Shown piece after piece: positions 1-7,698 of a stretch of 64,000 nucleotides of DNA; within the stretch, counting starts at the first letter, position 1; every line of letters starts with the position of its first letter. The stretch is from Georhizobium profundi (GTDB lineage: Bacteria > Pseudomonadota > Alphaproteobacteria > Rhizobiales > Rhizobiaceae): assembly GCF_003952725.1 (NCBI RefSeq), contig NZ_CP032509.1:3496001-3560000 (forward strand). The letters run 5' to 3'. Below the pieces are notes generated by a model. That model was not told the DNA's origin and did no database searches. It saw nothing but the letters and a program-made list of their open reading frames with translations. Made by a program: the position numbers and the translations under genes.

Positions 1-373
1 TGGCCGGCAAACCGGTGATTGTCAGGGTACGGCTATTGACGATCGCGCTCAGCGTCGCCGTACCGTTGAAAGCGCCACCTCCTGCACGGACGCCGGAAAG
101 AGCGCCTTTCAGATAATCAAGCGGCCGAGGCCTCGTCATATCGAAACAGCGCGCGAATGCGCCGTCTTCGATCGCCATGAAGAAGGCGTCCAGCTCGCCG
201 ATATGCGCGAGCCGCGTGGTCGGCGAGACATAGTCCGCGACCCAGTACGGCGTTGCGAAAACGTCGCGCTCGGTAAAACGCCCCTCCATGCGGGCAACGT
301 TCTGCGGGCGCACCGGATCGAAGCGCGGCGATGTGAGGCCGACGCCGCAGGGCACATCGATGATCGTCGCCAT
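1..373 (-). CDS. Phage distal tail protein, 3' part outside window
   Basis: An open frame of about 124 codons starts at ATG 373-371 and runs off the left edge. Its start overlaps the tape-measure stop by one base (TGATG), so the two are translationally coupled. The visible N-terminus begins MATIIDVPCG and is rich in aromatic residues, with no signal peptide or membrane segment. A gene right after the tape measure in a siphovirus normally encodes a distal tail or baseplate protein; this is inferred from position only, since I do not recognise the family. Frame and overlap are clear, function is not. Confidence 0.7.
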   Translation of the reverse strand, partial: MATIIDVPCGVGLTSPRFDPVRPQNVARMEGRFTERDVFATPYWVADYVSPTTRLAHIGELDAFFMAIEDGAFARCFDMTRPRPLDYLKGALSGVRAGGGAFNGTATLSAIVNSRTLTITGLPA

Positions 374-2730
374 CAGCCGAAATCCCCGCCGGCCTGGTAA
401 AGCTTCTTGCGCGCCCCGTCATACTGTCGAATGCGCACATCGGCCGCTTCGCCGCCGGCCTGCCGCGCGATCGCACCGAGCGTGCCGTCATCCGTGACGA
501 AGACTTCGACATTCACCTGCGCCGGTGAGGGCCGCTCGCTCTTGGCGGAGCCTGCCAACGCGCGCAGATCCGGCATCTGTGGAACAGAGGGCAGGATCCT
601 GCCGCTCTGATCGGGCACGAACAGTTCTTCGCGCTTCTCGCCGACGATGTAGGGTCGACCCTTCTGAACAGGGCCGCCGGCGGCACGGCGCGGGATCGCG
701 CCGATGAACTGGCCATAGGTCGTCGTCGATTGAAACGTCCGTCCCCCGCCGCCAAAGCCGCCGAGAATACTGGAGAGCAGCCCGCCGCCCGAACCTCCAC
801 CCGTACCGAAGAGCGCTTCGAGGCCCGAATCCAGAAGTTTGGAGGCAATCTTGTCGAGAGCATTGGCCAGCGCTTCCGTGGCCGTCACGCCGCGCTGCAT
901 GTCGGAAATGAACCCGCCAAGCACATCCTTGCCGAGCTGGTTCATTTCCTCCGCACGACGACGCGCCTCATCCTGGCTTTCGGCCAGCCGGTTCGCTTCG
1001 GCTGACGCCGCGGCATAGCTTGCGGCAAGCCCTTCGATCGTCCCGGCCAGCACCGGCGTGATCTGGAGGTTTTCACGCTTCGCCGCGGCCAGCAGCTCTT
1101 GCTTCGCCCGGGCATATTCCAGCGTGAAGCCATAATCGTCGATCAGCGGATTGAGGGCGCGCATCGCCTTGGTTTCCGACAAGATGGCGTCTCGGCGCTC
1201 ACGGATCTGTTCAATCTCGCGCTGGAAGGCGTTGGTTTCGCGCTTGCTCGATCCGCTGTAGGTGCTTGTTGAGCCCCCCGTACCGTTGCCGAAGCCGCCA
1301 GACGTAGGAGTGACGCCGCGTTCGTCGATCTCGGCAAGTTGAAGCTCAAGCGCCTGCACTGCGACGTCCAATGCTTTCGCCTGCTCCAATGCGGATTCGG
1401 AAGCGTATTCCAGCGGGGTAAACTTCAACCCCGTTGCCGTAGCAAACGCGGCAGCTCTGGCCTTAGCAGCGGCGTATTGCGCATCAGCTTCCGTGAGAGC
1501 CGCCTTGGCCGCCTCCAACTGCATTGCGATCTGATCGCGCAGCGCTGCGCTGAAGCCCTCGCTGGAGGATCGCGCCGCGGACAATGCCGCATCATTGTCG
1601 TCAATCGCAGCCTTGAAGCTGGCAGCGGCATTCTCGGCCGTGCCGAAATTGTCGCCGAGTAGAAGAACAGCAGCGGCGGCCGCACCGGCAATCAACCCGA
1701 TCGGACCGAGGGCAGCGCGGAAAGTAAGCGTTGCTGCCGTCCCGGCCCGAATAGCGGTCATGAAGGCGCCCAGTGCAACGACGGCGTTTCCCAGGCCCGC
1801 GACGACACCGACCAGCGCCCGTCCGGTGAGCGCGCCGATCAGGATGCCGGCAAATGTGACGACAGTGTCCGCAACACCCTCGAAATTGTCGGCGAGCATC
1901 TGCAAGGCTTCGACAAGCCGGGCGGAGGCCCCCGCGCTCTCGTCGGCATTGCCGATATAGGCGAGGAACTCGTTGTTCACCTCGGTAATGGCGTCGCGGA
2001 TCGTGGCGTTCGTCTGCTTGAACTGACCTTCGATCTGACCCTGCGCGTTGATGATCGCCCGGAAGACCCGTGACGAAACCAGTTCGCCCTCCGCCCCGAG
2101 ATCCTTGAGCTGCGCAATGGTGACGCCGAACTCGGTCGCGATCGCCTGAGCGAGGATCGGCGCATTCTCACGCAACGAGCGCAGCTCGTCGCCCTGCAGC
2201 ACACCTGATCCCAGAGCTTGGCCAAGTTGCAGAATGCCGGCAGCCTGCTCGCTCGCCGAGGCGCCACCGGCTTTGAAAGCCTTGGCGACGATATTGGTCG
2301 CAGCGGCGATCTCCTGCTCGCTCTTGGCGACGCCGGAGGCCGAGCGGATCAGCCGCGCGTAGAGATCGACATAGGATGAAAGCTCCGCGCGGGCATCGTT
2401 CGCATCGTCCTTCAGCTGGTTGAGCGAGCGTGTTTGTACGCCGGCAGCCGTTGCTGCAGCACGGATCTTGTTCCCGGCCTCGGTCCACTCATCGGCATAG
2501 GCGGCGATCTGTTGCGTCCCAAGCGCCGCCCCGATCCCGGCAAGCGGCGCGATGAACGATTGAGCTGTCCGCACGGCGATGCCGTTGAGATTGCTGTTGA
2601 GCTTCCGGGCTCGCCGCTCGATCGCGTTAAATTCTCGGTTGGTCACGCCCTGCGCCCGAGCCATTGCCCGCTCATAGGACTTGATGTCGGCCGAAAGCTG
2701 CACGACAAGTCGTTCAAGGTCTGTTGCCAT
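373..2730 (-). CDS. Phage tail tape measure protein
   Basis: The 785-residue protein sets tail length and occupies the tail lumen during assembly. The N-terminal 200 residues match the tape-measure N-terminal domain of lambdoid and HK97-like phages (LERLVVQLSADIKSYERAM, then the ASEQAAGILQLGQALGSG region). A hydrophobic segment of about 80 residues follows (residues about 285-360: GILIGALTGRALVGVVAGL and onward), then charged coiled-coil stretches and a Gly/Ser-rich region near residue 680. I chose the ATG at 2730; an in-frame TTG at 2742 adds four residues. Neither has a strong ribosome binding site. It lies between the tail chaperone and the distal tail gene, the usual order. Confidence 0.93.
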   Translation of the reverse strand: MATDLERLVVQLSADIKSYERAMARAQGVTNREFNAIERRARKLNSNLNGIAVRTAQSFIAPLAGIGAALGTQQIAAYADEWTEAGNKIRAAATAAGVQTRSLNQLKDDANDARAELSSYVDLYARLIRSASGVAKSEQEIAAATNIVAKAFKAGGASASEQAAGILQLGQALGSGVLQGDELRSLRENAPILAQAIATEFGVTIAQLKDLGAEGELVSSRVFRAIINAQGQIEGQFKQTNATIRDAITEVNNEFLAYIGNADESAGASARLVEALQMLADNFEGVADTVVTFAGILIGALTGRALVGVVAGLGNAVVALGAFMTAIRAGTAATLTFRAALGPIGLIAGAAAAAVLLLGDNFGTAENAAASFKAAIDDNDAALSAARSSSEGFSAALRDQIAMQLEAAKAALTEADAQYAAAKARAAAFATATGLKFTPLEYASESALEQAKALDVAVQALELQLAEIDERGVTPTSGGFGNGTGGSTSTYSGSSKRETNAFQREIEQIRERRDAILSETKAMRALNPLIDDYGFTLEYARAKQELLAAAKRENLQITPVLAGTIEGLAASYAAASAEANRLAESQDEARRRAEEMNQLGKDVLGGFISDMQRGVTATEALANALDKIASKLLDSGLEALFGTGGGSGGGLLSSILGGFGGGGRTFQSTTTYGQFIGAIPRRAAGGPVQKGRPYIVGEKREELFVPDQSGRILPSVPQMPDLRALAGSAKSERPSPAQVNVEVFVTDDGTLGAIARQAGGEAADVRIRQYDGARKKLYQAGGDFG

Positions 2731-2733
2731 GCA

Positions 2734-3072
2734 ATGGGCCAATCGAAATGGAGAAGATCGGTGCGAGAGATATCTCAGCGGTTCAATGCCATCGGCTGGA
2801 TTGGCATTATTTGCCTTTTGGCGGGGCCGGTACTGTCCGGATATGCATATGCTGGCATCTTGGCCTTAGCAGTCAGGACGGCAGCAAATCCCTATACTGC
2901 CCTGTACGCTTCAACTGGAAACAGTTGGATCCTGATGATGGCAGGCTTGGCGATGTCTCTGCTCGCTTTCCCACTCATCGTTGTCGGCAGGACATATGAG
3001 ATCAGGACTCCGATGTCGATCGAGCAAGGTTCGAACGCGCGAACAGAGCCCGTGCTCGATAGACGAATTTAA
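2734..3072 (+). CDS. Small two-helix membrane protein, candidate moron
   Basis: This 112-codon frame runs opposite to the late operon, between the tape-measure start and the tail chaperone. It encodes a basic N-terminus (MGQSKWRRSVREI), a hydrophobic helix around residues 20-42, a short loop, a second helix around residues 65-82 and a polar tail. GC is about 52% over 2761-2940 by my count, lower than the neighbouring structural genes. I do not recognise the family. A counter-oriented, lower-GC membrane-protein gene in a late operon is typical of a moron, for example a superinfection-exclusion gene; that role is inference. The real start could be one of the later methionines. No clear ribosome binding site precedes 2734. 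Confidence 0.5.
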   Translation: MGQSKWRRSVREISQRFNAIGWIGIICLLAGPVLSGYAYAGILALAVRTAANPYTALYASTGNSWILMMAGLAMSLLAFPLIVVGRTYEIRTPMSIEQGSNARTEPVLDRRI

Positions 3073-3075
3073 CCC

Positions 3076-3309
3076 TCATTGATCATCCTGCACCCATTCC
3101 CAGAGTTCATCCTTCTCGCGATCGCTAAGAGCCTTGTCCGCTTGGCCGTTCGCTTTGATGAACCCGTCTAGCGCCGCCATGTACTCGAAAACCGACATGA
3201 CGTTCACATCCTGCGGCGAGAAGCCCATGACCTGCCCATTGCCGTAGATGGCGGAAAATCTCAGCTTGCCTCTGGGGAGAGAGTCGAGGAGCTGTCCTTC
3301 AGATTTCCC
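3076..3309 (-). CDS. Tail assembly chaperone, -1 frame extension (T-like part)
   Basis: This is the downstream half of the tail chaperone, in the -1 frame relative to the gene that ends at 3261. It contains the segment GQVMGFSPQDVNVMSVFEYM followed by AALDGF, which resembles the GTA gp10.1/small chaperone type, and ends ELWEWVQDDQ. Its frame overlaps the upstream chaperone, and a GGGAAAT heptamer sits at 3309-3303 in the correct register. Most likely it is made as a fusion of about 189 residues by ribosomal frameshifting, as with lambda G/GT. Independent initiation at an internal ATG is the alternative. It should act with the tape measure during tail-tube assembly and be absent from the virion. 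Confidence 0.7.
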   Translation of the reverse strand, partial: GKSEGQLLDSLPRGKLRFSAIYGNGQVMGFSPQDVNVMSVFEYMAALDGFIKANGQADKALSDREKDELWEWVQDDQ

Positions 3310-3644
3310 GCCCCAATCTCCCCCGGCGTTTCGTCCGTCGACCCCATCAGGGCCGCACCGAGCACACCCTGGGCAAAGGCGAGGTTTTCCATGGGCGGAC
3401 GATCCTGCACCCAAGCCTTGACGAGCTTTGTCGCGTCGGCGGGCGCCTTGCCGCCGCCGATGAGGCCGAGGCGAAGCGTTTCGGAGATATCCTGCATCCG
3501 CCAGGTGCCGTCCTGCAGGCGGCCAAGCACGAAATACGGCCCTGCGTCGCAGGCTTCCTGAAGCCGTACCAGCTCACCCCAACCGAGGCGGAAGGTGTAA
3601 TCACCATCCGCCCAGGTGAGCTCGACAGTCGCGCTGCGGCTCAT
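3261..3644 (-). CDS. Phage tail assembly chaperone (GTA gp10-like)
   Basis: The 127-residue protein has the profile of the GTA gp10 family, Phage_TAC_11. It begins MSRSATVELTWADGDYTFRL, then LGWGELVRLQEACDAGP and the GRLQDGTWRMQDISETLRLG segment. This family corresponds to lambda gpG. Its ATG overlaps the tail-tube stop by four bases (ATGA), so it is coupled to the major tail gene. Near its 3' end is a G GGA AAT slippery site, and the -1 frame continues into the second chaperone. The short zero-frame product and the longer fusion are presumably made in a fixed ratio. Confidence 0.85.
   Translation of the reverse strand: MSRSATVELTWADGDYTFRLGWGELVRLQEACDAGPYFVLGRLQDGTWRMQDISETLRLGLIGGGKAPADATKLVKAWVQDRPPMENLAFAQGVLGAALMGSTDETPGEIGAGNLKDSSSTLSPEAS
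3303..3309 (-). promoter_or_regulatory. Programmed -1 frameshift slippery site GGGAAAT
   Basis: Read on the minus strand, the chaperone codons gcG GGA AAT form an X XXY YYZ heptamer in the zero frame. It differs from lambda's GGGAAAG at one base. Slipping back one base continues into the open frame that ends at 3076. The zero frame stops 42 bases downstream. Confidence 0.72.
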
Positions 3645-4093
3645 GGCGCCGCCGGCGTGACGGTGCGAACCATCTCGCCATCGCTCGACATTTCGACCTG
3701 ATTGGTGACACGGCCCTGCGCGGTTGGGTGCCCCGTCGTCAGCGTCGCCACCTGCATGAAGCCCGTCCAGGTGATGGTCTTGGCCGGAAACTCGATCTCG
3801 ACCTTGACCGGAACCGAGTCGGTGCTTTCCCAAGCGTCGAGCCATGTCTCAACTGATTCCGAGGCGAGGACGCCTTCACCTGAAATCGTCATGCCGAGGC
3901 TGGTTGCATCGCGTCCGAGCCACGGCACCTTGTCGGGATCTTCGCAGTCCGGCAGCTGCACGTCCTCCAGACCTTTTGTCATGGTCAGAGACTTGGAAAG
4001 AAAGCCGCATGGCGCGGCATAGACGATGGGTGCGCTGCCGGCGCCGAGGAGCACGCGAAAGCGTCCCCCCTTCGTCGTGGTGGGTTGAGACAT
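3641..4093 (-). CDS. Phage major tail tube protein
   Basis: This 150-residue protein is the repeating subunit of the tail tube. It shows the layout of the TP901-1/GTA-type major tail proteins: a polar N-terminus (MSQPTTTKGGRFRVLLGAG), a central TMTKGLEDVQLPDCEDPDKV stretch and a C-terminal beta-rich segment with WTGFMQVATLTTGHP. It lies between the tail terminator and the chaperone and overlaps the chaperone start by four bases. It has no extra Ig-like domain, and its length is normal for the family. Confidence 0.87.
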   Translation of the reverse strand: MSQPTTTKGGRFRVLLGAGSAPIVYAAPCGFLSKSLTMTKGLEDVQLPDCEDPDKVPWLGRDATSLGMTISGEGVLASESVETWLDAWESTDSVPVKVEIEFPAKTITWTGFMQVATLTTGHPTAQGRVTNQVEMSSDGEMVRTVTPAAP

Positions 4094-4113
4094 TGCCTGG
4101 ATCTCCGTTGTGC

Positions 4114-4518
4114 TCAGGGTTGTTCCGCGAACGCGGTGAACGTAATCGCCGCATGCGATGTGAGGCCGTTGCGGTCACGCATCACGCGCGTCTGACGATG
4201 CTCGAACGTGACAAGTGCGTTCTCGACAAGAGAAAGGTCGGAAGCTAGGAGCGCGCTCCGGACGGCATCAGCCACGCGCCGCACTTCTGGAAAGCCGACC
4301 GCGTCCGACCAGGCGTCGACTTGGAACATGATTTCGAAGCCGGTAATGCAGTCGACATCGTCCGAAAGCGCGTCGCTCGGCCCCATGCTGACATAGGGAT
4401 AGGAGGCACCCGCCGGCACATTGTCGAAGACGCGGTCCCCGACGAGACTGGTGACTGCAGGATCGGCCATGAGGCGCGCGACGATCGCACCCTGCAATTC
4501 CAGAACCGGGTCCGTCAT
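4114..4518 (-). CDS. Tail terminator / DUF3168 protein (GTA gp8-like)
   Basis: The 134-residue product matches the DUF3168 tail-completion family. Visible features are the start DPVLELQGAIVARLMADPAV, the segment VGDRVFDNVPAGASYPYVSM and the conserved HAAITFTAF end. The family caps the tail tube and joins it to the head. It overlaps the HK97 gp10-like gene by four bases and precedes the tail tube, the usual order in HK97 and gene-transfer-agent clusters. Confidence 0.87.
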   Translation of the reverse strand: MTDPVLELQGAIVARLMADPAVTSLVGDRVFDNVPAGASYPYVSMGPSDALSDDVDCITGFEIMFQVDAWSDAVGFPEVRRVADAVRSALLASDLSLVENALVTFEHRQTRVMRDRNGLTSHAAITFTAFAEQP

Positions 4519-4943
4519 GCTTTCGCTGCCTCTTTGCCAGCCTTGTTGACCGCGCGCCGGGTCCGGCTGCGAACACGCCGGCGCAGAGCGCGATAGGCTG
4601 GATAGAAATAGGGTTGGGCCGCAGCCTTCTCCGTGCCGAACTCAACCCATCGGGCATAAAACGCCTCGCTGTTGCCGGCATATATCGTGATCGTGAGATC
4701 GGCGCCGAGGCTGTCAGCCGCAACGCGTCCAAGCGTCATGCTGCCCTTAGGCGCGCGGCCCCAAGTCCAGCCGATCGAATCGCGCAGCTCTCCGGTGTCG
4801 CCGACTGGAACAAGCGATTTTGCAAGCGCCACGATCTCGGCAGCACTCACTTCCAGCGCCGCGCGGATCTCGCGCTTGGCATTCGCCGACATGGCCCTTA
4901 GCTTCCGTTCCAGCCGCGCCCGGTTGAGGATCTTGACCGTCAT
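4515..4943 (-). CDS. HK97 gp10-like head-tail connector protein
   Basis: The 142-residue protein belongs to the HK97 gp10 family, found at the head-tail interface. Recognisable parts are the Arg-rich N-terminal helix (KILNRARLERKLRAM), the segment SLVPVGDTGELRDSI and FYARWVEFGTEKAAAQPYFY near the C-terminus. The C-terminal tail is strongly basic. I chose the ATG at 4943 because it overlaps the preceding stop as ATGA; the longer frame upstream lies inside the previous gene. Confidence 0.87.
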   Translation of the reverse strand: MTVKILNRARLERKLRAMSANAKREIRAALEVSAAEIVALAKSLVPVGDTGELRDSIGWTWGRAPKGSMTLGRVAADSLGADLTITIYAGNSEAFYARWVEFGTEKAAAQPYFYPAYRALRRRVRSRTRRAVNKAGKEAAKA

Positions 4944-5290
4944 GCCGGCGAGCCGCTCTCGACCGTCAGATAGACCCATTGGCGATCCGTCACAGCGTCC
5001 ACGACGTCAATCGCGTAGACGACGCCCGTCCGCACGTCCCGCATCCGCCAGTCTGACCCGATATGTCGCGTGTTTTCGGATGAACGCACATAGACGCCGA
5101 GCACATGCCGCCCTTCGAGCCGCGCCGCCATAACGGCCTCGGAACCGCCACGATGGCTAAAAGCGGCCCGGCAGGAAAACTCCTCCTGGAAGGCAGCTTG
5201 CTTGTTGCCGAAGCCGTCATGGACCTGCGCCCGTTTATCGAACGCCACCCGATGCTTCAGATCCCCGGCGCTGATGCTATTGCTCGGCAT
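4940..5290 (-). CDS. Phage head closure / head-tail adaptor protein
   Basis: The 116-residue protein fits the SPP1 gp16/HK97 head-closure family: SISAGDLKHRVAFDKRAQ at the start, a CRAAFSHRGGSEAVMAARLE central segment, and IGSDWRMRDVRTGVVYAI near the end. It seals the portal after packaging and provides the tail docking surface. The ATG at 5290 lies just inside the upstream 62-codon gene; the longer open frame has an atypical N-terminus and is not used. Confidence 0.85.
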   Translation of the reverse strand: MPSNSISAGDLKHRVAFDKRAQVHDGFGNKQAAFQEEFSCRAAFSHRGGSEAVMAARLEGRHVLGVYVRSSENTRHIGSDWRMRDVRTGVVYAIDVVDAVTDRQWVYLTVESGSPA

Positions 5291-5465
5291 CGCCTGCATC
5301 CAAGGCCGAGGAAGCACCGGGCAAAACCTCTTCCCCGCGACCGAGCGCGATCGCCTGGTCGGCGCATTCTCGCCGCACAATGTACTCACGCCTGCCCTCG
5401 TAAGCGATCGTGACACTCGGCTGGGGCTTGTAGTCGAAGTCCTTGGTAAACTTCACGCGCGCCAT
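5277..5465 (-). CDS. Small hypothetical phage protein
   Basis: A 62-residue protein, MARVKFTKDFDYKPQPSVTI at the start, with an acidic Ala-rich C-terminus. Its start overlaps the preceding connector stop by one base (TGATG) and its end overlaps the head-closure gene by 14 bases, so it is clearly part of the operon. I do not recognise the family. Small ORFs between the gp6-like connector and the head-closure protein are common in such clusters. There is no membrane segment. Confidence 0.7.
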   Translation of the reverse strand: MARVKFTKDFDYKPQPSVTIAYEGRREYIVRRECADQAIALGRGEEVLPGASSALDAGDAEQ

Positions 5466-6076
5466 CAGAGTGAAATCCTTCTGAATGGTGATGTCAGGGC
5501 ACTCACTGCGAAAGGCAGCTCTTCGAACGACACCTGGCCAACAGCTTCAGCATGTTGGTACCAGTGTGCGACCATCATCATGATCGCGTGCTTCAGTGCA
5601 GCCGGAACGTTGCTGGCGACGCCATAGCCTGCGACGAACTCGATCGACACCGGCCTGCGCTCGTAGAGGTTTGAGGGGCGAGAGAATTTGCTCTTGAACC
5701 ACACGAGCGCAGATCCGCCGCCTTGCAGCTCGAGTGCATAATTGTCAGCGGCCACCGTCGATATCGTGCCGTCCGGCAGCCGATATCGAACCGAGGCGAT
5801 GCTCAAGACCGGAGCCAGTGGCAAGCGCATGCATTGAGTGAATGCTGCAAAGTCTGCCCGCCAAGTCTGCTCCACGAGACAACGGCCGAGAACGCCTGAC
5901 CAGCCATCGAGGTGGCTGACCGCCGCATCGATGTAACTCTGGATCAGAGCATCGTCTTCATGCTGAAGAGCGTTTCCAGCGTCATCCCGTTCGACAACGC
6001 GCAGATGAGCCTTCACCTCGTCGAGCGTGACGGGTGCTTCGGTTGGCGCGCTGATGCGAACGGGATCGAACGGCAT
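5465..6076 (-). CDS. Head-tail connector, HK97 gp6-like / phiE125 gp8 family
   Basis: The 203-residue protein matches the connector family that forms a ring beneath the portal. Signatures are VTLDEVKAHLRVVERDDA, IQSYIDAAVSHLDGWSG and VPAALKHAIMMMVAHWYQHA. These helices are typical of the gp6/gp15 adaptor fold. It lies downstream of the capsid and a small gene and upstream of head closure, as in HK97. The start ATG follows the spacing seen for the family. Confidence 0.88.
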   Translation of the reverse strand: MPFDPVRISAPTEAPVTLDEVKAHLRVVERDDAGNALQHEDDALIQSYIDAAVSHLDGWSGVLGRCLVEQTWRADFAAFTQCMRLPLAPVLSIASVRYRLPDGTISTVAADNYALELQGGGSALVWFKSKFSRPSNLYERRPVSIEFVAGYGVASNVPAALKHAIMMMVAHWYQHAEAVGQVSFEELPFAVSALTSPFRRISL

Positions 6077-6079
6077 GGC

Positions 6080-6274
6080 TCAAACGCTCTTGTTGGTGAC
6101 AGCAGGCGCCTTCTTGTTGGACGGCGGGCTCGCTCTCTTGATCGCGCTGTCGCCAGCTGTGGCCTTGCGGACCGCCCCAAGTTTCTTCAGGCGATCGAAG
6201 TCTGCCTGAGCGAACTCGCGCTCCGTGCCTTCCGGCATGCCGTCCAGCGGCTTTGTCAGGATTGCCTTGATCAT
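6080..6274 (-). CDS. Small hypothetical phage protein after capsid
   Basis: A 64-residue basic protein (MIKAILTKPLDGMPEGTERE at the start, Lys-rich C-terminus). The ATG at 6274 is set by a good ribosome binding site (AAGGAGACAGACA) and is preferred over the in-frame codon 21 bases upstream. Such short proteins with a DGMPEGTEREFAQADFDRL core often follow the capsid gene in alphaproteobacterial siphophages. A head-joining role is possible but not shown. Confidence 0.75.
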   Translation of the reverse strand: MIKAILTKPLDGMPEGTEREFAQADFDRLKKLGAVRKATAGDSAIKRASPPSNKKAPAVTNKSV

Positions 6275-6297
6275 TGTCTGTCTCCTTCGGTTCATGA

Positions 6298-6323
6298 GAA
6301 GGGCGAGCAGCCGCCCGCCCTTC
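6298..6323 (-). promoter_or_regulatory. Stem-loop downstream of capsid gene
   Basis: Perfect eight-base arms GAAGGGCG and CGCCCTTC are separated by a ten-base loop, between the capsid stop (6339) and the next start (6274). No U-run follows on the minus strand, so it is more likely an RNA-stabilising or processing hairpin, or a weak attenuator, than a full terminator. Confidence 0.5.
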
Positions 6324-6338
6324 GTGATGAGCCGAAGA

Positions 6339-7658
6339 TCAGGGCGTCGGCGGCGCCGGCGGCGTCAGATCGCCGTAGACCAGGGCCTCAGGCCGGTAGA
6401 TCGCGAGCGCCAGGCGCTCTTCCGCACGGATTGTCACCTTGTTCTTCACGAAATTGTCCTGGTCTTCCGTGGAGACCTCGACCGTCGCGTCCTGCCGGTC
6501 GAAGATCTGAGCAGCCAGATCGAAGGCGCCTGCCAGGAACTTGTCCTGAGCCATGGCCTGGGTTGCAATGACGGGAAGACCCCAAAGCGTCGGATTGAGA
6601 GTTCCCTGAGGATTTCCAATCAGGTAGCGCCCGTGCTCATCTTTCATCATTTCGATGAAGGCCCAATCGATGGGATTGAGTACAACCCCGTTTGGCGGAT
6701 ATTCGGCCAGCGCTACCTGGAGCATTCCGAGACGAACGGTATCGATCTTCTGGTCTGCTACTAGCGCGCCTGGAGCAGCGAAGGTGGTGGCTTCCGTGAC
6801 CAGGCCCGAAAGGTTCTGTCCCACGCCACTGCCGTTGAGGATTTGCACCTCTTCGATATAGGCGAGGCCGTATCGCAGCCGGTTGTCGATCATGGATCGC
6901 AGGCCGGGCGCATCTGCCAGAATCTGCACCGAAGCGCGCATCCAGTGAGCGATCGTTCGCACTGGTGCCGTCGCTTCTTCGTACTGGATTTCGGATTGGG
7001 GCTTCTGTGCACCTTCGGCAACCGGAGCCGCGTTGTTCGTGAAGCCTTTTTCCTTGTCGTACTCGACGGAATTCGAGGTCGTGTTCCCCGGTGCAATCAG
7101 CGCGCGAATGGTCATACGCCGACGTGGCAGATCGACTGGAGCAACCCGATCCGGCTGAACCAACGTTCCAACCGAGCCTGCGGCATCCGTGGTGAGCGAC
7201 GAGATGTCCTTCACCTCGACAATGTGCCGGCCACGCGGACGCGTCTGGCCTGCAAATGTCTTGAATCCATCGTCCTCGACGAAGCGCTGACCCGCCGTCT
7301 GAGCACTGTCAGATGGATTTCCACGACGGGCCATCTTCTGCTCGAGCTCATCCAGCCGGGCTTTAGCTTCGTTCATGCCGAGCAATGCCTGATCGGCAAG
7401 TTCCTTGGCAGTGCCTGCCAGAGGCACACCCTTTTCGGCTTCAGCAAGCGCCTTTTCGGCGATTTCCTTGACCTTGTCGTGCTTCGTCTCGAAGTCCTTC
7501 CTGACCTCGGCCGCAAGCTCGGCCGCGGACTTCCCGCCACCGCCGGAACGATCCGGTGCGTCGAAAACAATGCGCGGCCCGAAAGGCATCATTGCCATCG
7601 TCGCCGCAACGAACGCGATCGAGCCGCCGTAAACGGCAGCCATTCTATGTCCCGCCAT
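6339..7658 (-). CDS. Major capsid protein, HK97 family
   Basis: The 439-residue protein has the HK97 capsid layout. A charged N-terminal helical delta region (residues about 40-115, LAAEVRKDFETKHDKVKEIA) would be removed by the protease encoded upstream. The shell domain then runs from about residue 125, with RMTIRALIAPGNTTSNSVEY and the typical VVLNPIDWAFIEMMKDEHGR and GLPVIATQAMAQDKFLAG segments. Start ATG 7658 follows an AGGAG. The extreme N-terminus is unusually hydrophobic. The gene is bracketed by two RNA hairpins. Identification is firm. Confidence 0.95.
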   Translation of the reverse strand: MAGHRMAAVYGGSIAFVAATMAMMPFGPRIVFDAPDRSGGGGKSAAELAAEVRKDFETKHDKVKEIAEKALAEAEKGVPLAGTAKELADQALLGMNEAKARLDELEQKMARRGNPSDSAQTAGQRFVEDDGFKTFAGQTRPRGRHIVEVKDISSLTTDAAGSVGTLVQPDRVAPVDLPRRRMTIRALIAPGNTTSNSVEYDKEKGFTNNAAPVAEGAQKPQSEIQYEEATAPVRTIAHWMRASVQILADAPGLRSMIDNRLRYGLAYIEEVQILNGSGVGQNLSGLVTEATTFAAPGALVADQKIDTVRLGMLQVALAEYPPNGVVLNPIDWAFIEMMKDEHGRYLIGNPQGTLNPTLWGLPVIATQAMAQDKFLAGAFDLAAQIFDRQDATVEVSTEDQDNFVKNKVTIRAEERLALAIYRPEALVYGDLTPPAPPTP

Positions 7659-7682
7659 GGGAATCTCCTGATGTTCGATTGA

Positions 7683-7698
7683 GTGGGCTTTAGCCCGC
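7683..7698 (-). promoter_or_regulatory. Stem-loop between protease and capsid genes
   Basis: On the minus strand AGCGGGC-TAAA-GCCCACT forms a hairpin with a G-U/mismatch position. It spans the protease stop and lies 25 bases upstream of the capsid start. With the hairpin after the capsid gene it frames the capsid message. Confidence 0.35.
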
